DNA of 64,000 nucleotides from positions 496,001-560,000 of the forward strand of contig OX637806.1 in NCBI GenBank assembly GCA_951802425.1, written 5' to 3'. Positions 56,336 to 64,000 of the stretch are shown piece by piece (positions within the stretch are counted from its first letter, which is position 1; each line of letters opens with the position of its first letter). A program made the position numbers and the translations under genes. The notes under the pieces are model-generated. The model ran no database searches. It saw only the letters and a list, made by a program, of their open reading frames with translations, and was not told the DNA's origin. The DNA is from Clavaria fumosa (taxonomy: Eukaryota; Basidiomycota; Agaricomycetes; Agaricales; Clavariaceae).

Positions 56336-56466
56336 AATCCATATGGGCACTCTAACATCGGGTGAGATCTCCAATCCGTTTTCATCAAGTCCGGCCTTAT
56401 CTAGTCATGCGATTGTTGATGGTGCCCACATGTGTGTCAATTGATGTCGGTCGCGGAAATGGGAAT
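56336..56466 (+). repeat. Repeat copy B with the same core inverted (56358-56382)
   Basis: The flanks align with copy A in the same direction, but the 25-bp core reads TCGGGTGAGATC...AATCCGTTTT, the reverse complement of copy A's core with two C-to-T differences. The right flank has an additional short insertion near 56434-56447. Confidence 0.75.
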
Positions 56467-56954
56467 TGGAGTGTCATAACCGAGATGCCAATCACATGTG
56501 ATTACACATTTACGGTAACAACGAATCTAGGGTTAGGCGTCGATATCCTCGCTCGCTCAGTTATTCGCATGGCATGCACACACACATTGTGGATCCAACA
56601 CACAAGGAGATTCGCTTGATGATTCTGTCCTCTGCGGTGGATTGGGCCCCACAATTTTTGACACTAGGTATTGTCCAATGCCAGTGCCTCGCGTTCTCTA
56701 AAACGTCCACATCGAGCTTAATCAACAATTATCACCGCTTTCATCCGCGTACGACCTCGAGTTCTCTTCAAACAGTTCCGAGCCCGAGTCGCTGTCGCTA
56801 ACATGCCTCGGGGTCAGAACTGCTTGTTGCGGAACTTGTGGTCGCGGAAGTTTCTCTGCTTTCCTCAGTTCAATCTCCGCTTCAATCCTCTCTCATAGTC
56901 GTTCACCTCCTCAGGGCCACTGTACAGTACTGCCCAAACGTCTGCGGGTACAAT

Positions 56955-58382
56955 ATGTCACATATTCCTCTCATTGGACGATTATCCAGGCGCGAATACG
57001 CTGCGCTCGTCTTTGGCTTTATCTTCGTCGCGCTCGAGCGTTTAGTTCGCCTAATCATCTTCTTTCTCCCGAAGCCCGTCATCCTGTGGTTCCATGACCG
57101 CTCTCGCCAATTCTACAACGCACTCGTAATAAAATCTCCGAGATCAGAAGAAGACATCGTATCCGACCGGATTCGCAAGGCACAAGACTTTGGCGATCTG
57201 TGCGATATCTTCGGGTACACCCACGAAGAGCACATTGTCCTAACACAGGATGGTTACCTCCTAGGACTTCACAGGATTTCATCCCCGAAAGGCGAGCGCA
57301 AACGATCTTGCACTTGGAGCACAGGCAAACCAGTCGTTTACTTGCACCATGGCCTTCTTACCAACTCCGAGATATGGGTATGCCTCAATTCTGAACAGCG
57401 CTGCCTCCCCTTCGTCCTCGTGTCTGCCGGCTACGACGTCTGGTTGGGCAACAACCGCGGCAACAAATATTCTCGAAAGTCTATCCATCATAGTCCCAAC
57501 ACATCGACATTCTGGGATTTCAGCATCGATGAGTTCGCATGGCATGATATTCCTGAATCAATCGAGTATATTCTGGCCTTGACAAAAGTACCGAGTTTGG
57601 GTTATATAGGGTTTAGCCAGGGAACAGCCCAAGCCCTCGCCGCCCTCAGCATACACCCTGAGCTGAACAGCAAGGTGAACGTGTTCATTGCGCTTGCACC
57701 AGCCTTGAACCCCGGAGGCTTAGCAGCATACATCGTCGATGGCCTAATGAAATCATCGTCAGCTCTCCCTGCCTTCCTTTCTTCAGAAGCTCTCCTTTTA
57801 ACGAGTGCTTGCAGGCCCATGCTTATGTACCTTTTCTTTGGGCGTAAATCCATCCTCCCCTCCGTCGTCATGTGGCAATCCATACTGTACCCGCCTATCT
57901 TCACCTCTATCATAGACATCGGGGTCGGGTTCCTCTTTGACTGGACTTCGCGTAACATTTCCTATCCGCAGAAGCTTGCGGCGTACGCACACTTGTACAG
58001 CTTCACCTCCGTCAAGGCTATCGTCCATTGGTTCCAGATCATGCGCACCTCGGCGTTCCAGATGTACGATGACTCGATCATGTCCCCTATCACTACGAAC
58101 ACGGGGTCATCCTCGTCGGGTTACCGGCCTTTACGCTTTCCGATTAAGAACATCACGACGCCAATCGTGCTACTCTGGGGCGACTGCGACGTGTTGGTGG
58201 ACATTGCGGAGATAATGCGACAGCTCCCGGACCACACACGCGAACACGCTCTGAGTGGATACGAGCATCTGGACATCCTTTGGGGCCGGAACGTGGATGT
58301 GGACGTCATTCCTATCGTGCTTGACACTTTGAAAGGTTTCGCAACACCATCCTACGGCAGAACCACCGTACCCTTCCATTGA
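56955..58382 (+). CDS. AB-hydrolase lipase, steryl ester hydrolase type (Tgl1/Yeh-like)
   Basis: An intronless frame. I start at MSHIPLIGRLSRREYAALVF (56955), although the frame is open from 56838. A membrane or monotopic hydrophobic segment (residues about 14-36) precedes the lipase lid region 'DFGDLCDIFGYTHEEHIVLT' and 'QDGYLLGLHRIS', the classic acid-lipase opening. Then come 'VVYLHHGLLTNSEIW' (oxyanion hole HHG), 'YDVWLGNNRGNKYSR', nucleophile 'GYIGFSQGTAQ' (Ser about 220), Asp in 'LLWGDCDVLVD' (about 414) and His in 'GYEHLDILWG' (about 438). The triad is complete. Such enzymes release sterols from steryl esters at lipid droplets or membranes; the substrate is inferred from the family. 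Confidence 0.88.
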   Translation: MSHIPLIGRLSRREYAALVFGFIFVALERLVRLIIFFLPKPVILWFHDRSRQFYNALVIKSPRSEEDIVSDRIRKAQDFGDLCDIFGYTHEEHIVLTQDGYLLGLHRISSPKGERKRSCTWSTGKPVVYLHHGLLTNSEIWVCLNSEQRCLPFVLVSAGYDVWLGNNRGNKYSRKSIHHSPNTSTFWDFSIDEFAWHDIPESIEYILALTKVPSLGYIGFSQGTAQALAALSIHPELNSKVNVFIALAPALNPGGLAAYIVDGLMKSSSALPAFLSSEALLLTSACRPMLMYLFFGRKSILPSVVMWQSILYPPIFTSIIDIGVGFLFDWTSRNISYPQKLAAYAHLYSFTSVKAIVHWFQIMRTSAFQMYDDSIMSPITTNTGSSSSGYRPLRFPIKNITTPIVLLWGDCDVLVDIAEIMRQLPDHTREHALSGYEHLDILWGRNVDVDVIPIVLDTLKGFATPSYGRTTVPFH

Positions 58383-58480
58383 CCGGAACTCTCTTTACAT
58401 TAAAAGTAACTTATTTCTCGTTTACGTGTATGTTCTCTGGTAGGTCTGTAGGTGATTGGACTATGTCACATAAAAATATA

Positions 58481-60310
58481 TTAAAGCATGCCCCTTTGCT
58501 CGCGCCGCAACGCAGCAATTGCCTCGCGATGGCGGCTCCAGGACGACGCCTCCATTTGTACGAGCTCTCGTAGCCGTGCCATGCAGAAAGGCAAGCTCGC
58601 GTCCGCCCGAAGCGCAGAGATGACGTACGTGCTGCACGAGAGAAAGATGAGGGTTTATTCAAACCTGGGTTTTTATACGAAAGCAGAGGGGACGCACATG
58701 ACGGTGCCTTCTTTCAGCGGATTCTCCGCGCTGCGCAGCGCCGCGCAGATGCCATGGAGTGGCATGCGTCGATGGTGCCAGAGTCGGTAGGCGCGGAGGT
58801 GCTGTGGTCGTGGCAGGGTTGAGGCAGGGGACAGGAATGGCGCATTGACAGCGGGGACCGGGGCGCTCGCGCCCTCATTCTCCGTCAGCGACATGAGGGT
58901 GAAAGGGGTGTTGCACTGTTGCACGTCGGGAATGGAGTGCAGTCCTCCTCCTCGCTGTGCGGTGGTCGCGAGGATACTACGGTAAACCATAAGACTGGAG
59001 TGTACGTCATTTGCGGCATCTGTGTTGTTGTTGCAAACGTAGCCAGGCCGTTGATTAAGGAGAAATTATGGACGGGAAAAGGAAAACAACGGGGTCGGTT
59101 GGAAAAACGTACACAATTTCATGTCACCGCTCAGCTGCTCTTCCCAGTTGGCTGTCCTGACGGCGCCCTTAGCGAGCGTCCTGTGCTCGTACATGGCCAC
59201 GAGTCTGGCGAGACTGATGATGGTACGGTTGGACTGAGGGGGTTTTCCGAGTGTTCTGGCGCATAGCGTGGTGAGCGAGGGAGTTCTTCGCGCAACAGCG
59301 AGAAGGGATGGACGAGTAACTCGAGGGAGACGAACCGTTCGAAACGTCCAGCGAAATCGCCGTCGGTGTGCCGGGCAAACGCCCCGAGCTCAACAAGCCC
59401 GGCACATTGAATGCCGAAGTCACGGTAGAGTTTGCGTGCGTCGTCTGGGGTTCAAAATGAAATGTGAGGGGTGTTGAGAAAGACGACGCGCACTGAGAAC
59501 GCTGGCGCCAATCTTCTCGATCGTTGAGGATTCAAGAACTTCCTATGGCGTCCGGTTACAATTGTAACATGGGAATCATGTTGAGCATAGGCATACCCTC
59601 AACTTGTGCGGAAACTCTACCGGCAAAGGATCTCAGAAAGCTAGAGGCAGACGAGGAACATTTCTCACTTTTCATGGCGCTCGTTTGCATGAGCAGAATC
59701 ATGCGCTCGTCACACAACTGGACCAGTGCCGTTCTCCGTTCTTTCAAACCGCTGCAGAAGAACACGGGCCACTCCATGTCGAAGCCGAGTGGACTGCCAT
59801 GGTTATATTTTTACGTTAAATAAGAAAATAAAAGAGGGCCTATTTCGCGCACCCAGACAGGCTTTGAATGAGATCGTTCGCTTCTTCTTCGTGTCGCGTG
59901 AGCACTAGTGCTGGGGCAGAATCATAATCCAGGTACGAATAGAGTGGCAGATGTAGTGATCTGTCTTCGGCCTGGAGTTCGTTGGCGTCGAGAGATAGGG
60001 TACATGCTCGCGTGTCAGACGCAGTGGAAATAGATTCGCGCCTTTTATCGCAGCGCGCCTTGACCGATTTCTTCGCCGACGAGGTGTTTGATGGATTGAG
60101 AAAGAACGGATGTGTGCTGTAGAGTGACGGCGGATTTAGCCCCACTAGCATCAATAAACGCGTCACAGCATAATCTCACGGCTTTCCCCTCGGTTTCCGC
60201 ACAAAATCCTTCACCGGGCCGATGATCTCTACGTCAGAATCGTTCTCGAGACTGACTGAGCTGAGCGCGGTGGCGACTTGACTCCAGGTGTCTGGCTCAG
60301 AAGTACTCAT
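58481..60310 (-). CDS. 3'-5' exonuclease domain protein, WRN/DnaQ-like
   Basis: From MSTSEPDTWSQVATALSSVS (60310) the minus-strand exons carry 'SLENDSDVEIIGPVKDFV', then the exonuclease core. Exo I is 'GFDMEWPVFF' (Asp-x-Glu) with 'KERRTALVQLCDERMILLMQ'. Next are 'IEKIGASVL' and, after an intron, 'DDARKLYRDFGIQCAGLVEL', the exo II block. 'SLARLVAMYEHRTLAKG' follows, and 'DVHSSLMVYRSILATTAQRG' gives exo III with its conserved Asp. The last exon reads 'TYVISALRADASLPFCMARL' and ends at TAA 58481-58483. DEDDy-type exonucleases of this kind act on DNA or RNA ends. Two or three middle exon joins are tentative. The gene is divergent from RPL41. Confidence 0.75.
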
Positions 60311-60543
60311 TGGGTGAAACAGAACTGGTGAGCGGTGAATACGGCAGCGGGAGATATTCCTGAGCACTTGCAGCGCCATGTAGTCACATCCCAGAGAGCA
60401 AGCCGGGCCTCTTGTTGCAGTACTGTATTGGCGGACCAAAGAGCGTGTCGCGATCGAACCTGTATCCACAAGTCATCACGTGGTGTTCCTAGTCGGCACA
60501 GTTCGGCACAACTCAGCCGATAACTGACTTAAATAACTGTACA

Positions 60544-60593
60544 GCACCAAGTAACCAAACACGCACCAAGTAACCAAACACGTAACCAAATAC
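60544..60593. repeat. Tandem repeats in the RPL41/exonuclease promoter
   Basis: GCACCAAGTAACCAAACAC is repeated head to tail (60544-60562 and 60563-60581), then a partial GTAACCAAATAC (60582-60593). It lies 110-160 bp upstream of the RPL41 start, so it may hold transcription-factor sites. Confidence 0.8.
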
Positions 60594-60702
60594 GTCGCAT
60601 CAAGGCTTTCCTCACAGCTTTCGTCTCGACGTTGAGTATCGTGCGTCGTTTCCCGTCTTTTCTTCTGCGTTCTCTCGAACATCGAACGCTTTTCTGTACA
60701 GG

Positions 60703-60834
60703 ATGAGAGCCAAGTGGAAGAAAAAGAGGACACGCAGACTCAGACGCAAACGCCGAAAGATGAGAGCCCGCTCCAGTGAGTTTCGTTCTCCATACCTGTT
60801 TGTGCAGAGGCTCATGTCTGCTGTTTCAGAGTGA
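60703..60834 (+). CDS. RPL41: Ribosomal protein eL41 (25 residues)
   Basis: Exon 1 (60703-60775) encodes MRAKWKKKRTRRLRRKRRKM and then RARS plus the first base of the last codon. The intron 60776-60829 (GTGAGT...TTTCAG, 54 bp) splits the final Lys codon, and exon 2 supplies AG then TGA (60832-60834). The product matches the nearly invariant eL41 peptide, the smallest ribosomal protein, which bridges the two subunits. A 5'-UTR intron could end at TGTACAG just before the start codon. The gene is too short for usual ORF cut-offs. Confidence 0.95.
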   Translation: MRAKWKKKRTRRLRRKRRKMRARSSEFRSPYLFVQRLMSAVSE

Positions 60835-61293
60835 CCCCTGCGATCTCCAGAAGAGGGTCTGTAAATTGTTCAATTTGTGCGTTTCGAGATCCATCGCACG
60901 AAGTATGGCATCGTCATCCCTGCGCTTGTTTTTATCGTTCAGACCGCTCCGTGGCGTTAAGAAGAGAATCGCAGTCTTGAAAGTTCTCAGCCACGTTGGA
61001 GTCGCTGGTCACAGTATCACCGTTTTCATTGTATTCAATCCAAATTTTACATATTCTTGCTGCATTTGTTTTCAATGCACACTTTGCAAAACGCCTAGTC
61101 AAGGCATTAATGAGCTTTAGATCTTCGTTGCACTCCATCGCTCTGGTGAACCCACATCAACTTGAGTTGTGACCAGAGGCGGTTAAGAATGGTCGCGTTC
61201 TAGTTTTGTTTGTTTTCTTGCCACTTTCGTCACAGGGCCACAAAGTCTCTCGGATTCGTGCTGGTGCTCAGCAGCACTCTTTGGCGCGGACAG
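60835..61293. other. RPL41 3' flank and RSC7 promoter
   Basis: No further gene is supported in about 460 bp. Short frames near 60776-61120 are not conserved and run through the RPL41 intron. Confidence 0.5.
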
Positions 61294-63252
61294 ATGAAAT
61301 CCTCGGGTGGTAAAATCATTATCAAGCCTCGTCTCGTCCGGCAAACCACGAGCCCGAATGCTGCCCCTTCAACAGCTAGCCACGCCGTCTCCCCGGCGGC
61401 GCGAACCCTACCAGACCAGATGGAGGGCGAACAGGAGGACGGGAGCGACAATGCAGAAAATGCCACCGCAGAACCAGCGCACTCCGCCACCACTTCTCGA
61501 TCTTCAGAACCGGAGGCCAACGAGGAACGCGACGCCGATGCTGGACTGGCGGGTGAAGACGAGGCGGGCGAACCTGCTGCTACTGGTCCCACCGTTGCAC
61601 GGCCAAGGGGCCGCGGCAGGGGGCGGGGACGCGGGGACGCCAGCGTGCCTAGCATACGACGCCCTCGCGGCCGACCGCCTGGCAGTGGACGTGGGAAGAC
61701 GTCGCGGGGGCGCGGAACGAGAGGTGGCGGCGGGCTCACCATCAGGCTCCCGAAACTGGGTGGAGGGGATGACATGCAAGTGGATGCGGAGGGTTCTGTA
61801 TCCGCACCCCCGTCCGTGGCGCCTGGTGCAGCTGACGGTGCGGGCGACGAGGGCACACCAGCTGCGGAAGTGGAGGAGGTAGAGAAGGAAAAGCCTCTGG
61901 GCGGTGGGAAACCGTTCAGGAAAATACAGGGTAAAGTATACGTGATCGAGAACGATGAGTTCATCACGGATGACGATCCCATTGGGGACACCAAGATTGA
62001 TATGTACGGGAACTTACTCGGAGGTAGGCCCAGGCTTCGGTGTGCTCCCCACCTCGGATTGATGTTCTTACACATTTCTCCCTGCAGGGCGCAGGTTCAA
62101 GGCTTCGACGTTCATATTACCACAACGTCATCCGCAACGAGTGTACATGCTGGCCATTGATGCTGCTCGTACCTCTGGATTTCGCGATTCGCTTTATTAT
62201 TTTCGTCGCAACGCCTTGGCGTTCAAACTCAACGCAACACAATTTGAGAAAGAATATCTCATCGAGAAAGGGAAGCTCGGTTCGCATCTCAGAACCCGCA
62301 GCGTCACCCTGGTCACGGCGAGGAGTGCGTTCAAATTGCACGGTTCGAAGACGATTGCTGGTCCGTTTTCTTTCAGGTCGGGTCGTCCAAGCTGACTCAT
62401 AAGGCCTTTCTAGACGGTAGATGGGTAGTGGACGACTACTACGAGAGTAAGGTGTTAGAGGAAATTACAGCCAAAGGGCTCAAGGCGGGCGACCCTGTCG
62501 GCGAGCTGCCCGATCCGCAGATGCCGTCGAATGAAGCCGCGGCACTCGCGGCTGCGCAACCCAAGCCGGAGCGCTTGGGCAGCGGGCTTGGTGTCTACCG
62601 CGCCGGGGGACCCACGACCATCTTTGGTGGCACGGGGCTGGGGCCGTACAGCGACGGCCCGCACAACGCCGTGCGGAAGAGCATGCTGAACCGCGAGGGG
62701 CTCAATGAGGAGAACTGGATGTTCGTTGCTGCCCAACGGACGTGCGAAGCAGGGGCAGAGTGGGCGAAGAAGCGGAAAGAAGCGCTGCGTGCGGGCGAAA
62801 ACTCCGTGAGCGGTAAGGAGAAGGAAAGAGAGGAAAAAGCTTTGGATCGTGACGCCGCCGCTGTACCTGACGCAGGTGTTGAAGAAATGCAGGACACGAA
62901 GAAGGAGAAGAACAAGAAGAAAATGAAAATGGCATGGATGGCACATCCTTTCGGTGTGTATGAGCCCCATACCGGCTTAGTACACTGTAGGTGGTTCATC
63001 TGACTGTTACCTTCTCCAAAACTTGACTCCCCGATTGAAGTTCGTGCGGATACACAACCAACCCGAAGTCGATGGGCTGCTCTTCCGGACTCAACAGAGA
63101 AGCGGCGAGTTCTTGGTGGCACGAAGACGGGCAACGGAGCTTGGGGTTTGGCATGGGTCGATACAGTGATGGAGCCGCCCGAAGGGGAAGAAATGGACGA
63201 AGGCAGGGAAGAACGTGAAGCGCTAATGAGAACGGTGGGAGGCTCGGTCTGA
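61294..63252 (+). CDS. RSC7: RSC7/Swp82 family chromatin-remodelling subunit
   Basis: Rsc7 (Npl6) and Swp82 are accessory subunits of the RSC and SWI/SNF remodellers. The start MKSSGGKIIIKPRLV at 61294 leads into a disordered region with AT-hook-like GRP cores ('RRPRGRPPGSGRGKTSRGRG'). The family core follows: 'KVYVIENDEFITDDDPIGDT', 'KIDMYGNLLGG', then after an intron 'RVYMLAIDAARTSGFRDSLY', 'YFRRNALAFKLNATQFEKEY' and 'LGSHLRTRSVTLVTARSAFK'. Then come 'DGRWVVDDYYESKVLEEI' and 'HPFGVYEPHTGLVH'. A last intron (from 62988) joins to 'RADTQPTRSRWAALPDSTEK', and TGA is at 63250-63252. All expected blocks are present, so it looks intact. Confidence 0.93.
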
Positions 63253-63428
63253 CTGTACCCGACTTGAGCTATTTTCCTGCGGTACACAGTGTGAAGTCTA
63301 CTGCACTCTATTGTAGTTGTAGAGTAGAGCATTTCATAGGCTACGGCCCGGGACATCCGGCGATTGTAAATTTTACCTACTACTATAACAGCTAGTACTT
63401 TACCAAGGAATTCGCTACCGCGCTCGGT

Positions 63429-64000
63429 ATGCTACAAGCAGCGCAGAAGTGGGCTCTTGCGTCTTGTCTCCGCTCGCTTGCCGGTGCAAGCTCTCTCAGG
63501 TCTGTCGTGTCCTTTGCGAAGCAGGCGGCCAAGGCCCCGCCGCTCCGTTGTGGACCTGGGGGAGCCTGGAGTGCTCGCCGTCCTCACCGCTCAAACACCC
63601 AATGCGCGCTCCCTGCTATCCTCACGCGCGTCCAGCGGCGCAGGACTCACTCGTTTGCTCGCTTTTTCTCAAACACACAAGGGACCTCGTTCTCCGACCC
63701 CAGTCGTCCCGACCTATTCTACCATCTTCTCGACCACTCCCTGGGTCCCGGCTCGGACGGCCTTCCCGTCTTCGCGCTTTCCTTCCTCGACATCCCGCCC
63801 TCGACTCCTGACTCGAGTACCGTCATCGGATGGCTGCCGGCTGTCGCCCTGACCGAAGGCGCACACGCGAAGCTCGGCGACTTCGTGGAAAATCGTGAGC
63901 CATCGTGTCACGCTCCCCTCCACACCTAGGCTCGCTTCCGTCATGCCATGGTTTGACTGACTACATATATAGCGAAGTTTCGGGCGCTCTTGCACGAAGC
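63429..64000 (+). CDS. 5' part of an unrecognised gene, runs off the window
   Basis: From 63429 the frame opens MLQAAQKWALASCLRSLAGA, an N-terminus rich in Ala/Arg/Ser without acids, suggestive of a mitochondrial presequence. It continues to 'DLFYHLLDHSLGPGSDGLPV', 'FALSFLDIPPSTPDS' and 'TVIGWLPAVALTEGAHAKLG'. A splice donor (GTGAGC) at about 63895 and an acceptor (ATATAG) near 63973 join to 'KFRALLHEA' at the window end. The middle of the exon may use a different frame or contain an intron, because two frames are protein-like. I do not recognise the family. Confidence 0.45.

Larger units (their letters stand above)
54035..56954. other. Repeat graveyard without supported genes
   Basis: About 2.9 kb with scattered repeat copies and stems but no convincing gene. 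A frame at 54430-54762 is open for 110 codons but has no recognisable features. Items worth noting are the paired repeats with an inverted core (55455-55571 and 56336-56466), a third weak relative near 54505-54535, hairpins, a pyrimidine-rich tract and a short MITE-like unit. Confidence 0.6.

Noticed and set aside
61230..62075. 281-codon minus-strand frame opposite RSC7
   Set aside because: It mirrors the Gly/Arg/Pro-rich disordered part of RSC7; the sense frame carries the conserved family blocks.

Overview
This window reads as nuclear DNA of a filamentous basidiomycete, most likely an Agaricomycete. Genes are split by many short introns (about 49-75 bp, GTRNGT...YAG). The gene families are fungal: Hikeshi/Opi10, zuotin, RSC7, a Zn2Cys6 regulator with the fungal middle homology domain, fungal NADPH oxidase and Crinkler-type effectors. 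Base composition is about 50-55% GC. No bacterial operon structure is visible.

Layout. (1) 1-6.7 kb: a decayed Ty3/gypsy LTR retrotransposon on the minus strand. Its pol gene is split by a 1,427-bp solo LTR of another family, flanked by a 5-bp target duplication. (2) 6.8-20.3 kb: an accessory island. It holds a Crinkler-type gene (ubiquitin-like header, PD-(D/E)XK nuclease motif, kinase-like domain) with an apparent frameshift, a NADPH oxidase, two copies of a tetraspan MARVEL-like gene, a stray Crinkler header fragment, an HNH nuclease gene, minisatellites and three long inverted repeats each hinged on a single G. (3) 20.7-38.2 kb: mainly housekeeping genes: RTF1 (Paf1 complex), an Sds3-domain protein (Rpd3/Sin3 deacetylase complex), a Zn2Cys6 transcription factor, Hikeshi, HMG-CoA lyase and SOF1. 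(4) 38.5-54 kb: TAD2 tRNA deaminase, a 1.5-kb gene-free stretch dense in hairpins, a serine/proline-rich membrane orphan, a surface-type glycoprotein, a lysine/arginine/aspartate-rich nuclear protein, zuotin, RRP9 and three uncharacterised genes. (5) 54.1-56.9 kb: a repeat graveyard. (6) 57-64 kb: steryl-ester-hydrolase-like lipase, a WRN-type 3'-5' exonuclease protein, RPL41 (25 codons), RSC7 and the start of an unidentified gene.

Connections. SOF1 and RRP9 are both U3/SSU-processome WD40 proteins; zuotin and eL41 are ribosome-associated, so several ribosome biogenesis and function genes share about 25 kb. RTF1, the Sds3 protein and RSC7 all act on chromatin or elongation. Several gene pairs are divergent with short shared promoters: HMG-CoA lyase/SOF1 (98 bp), the charged nuclear protein/ZUO1, RRP9/hypothetical, exonuclease/RPL41.

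Most notable: the Crinkler gene and its relic; a predicted 6-nt microexon in HMG-CoA lyase that supplies a metal-binding histidine; the single-G palindromes; a 25-bp core inverted between two collinear repeat copies; and the structured 39.7-40.8 kb stretch. All gene models are by eye; exon borders were read from splice consensus and family conservation and were not tested by alignment or RNA data.
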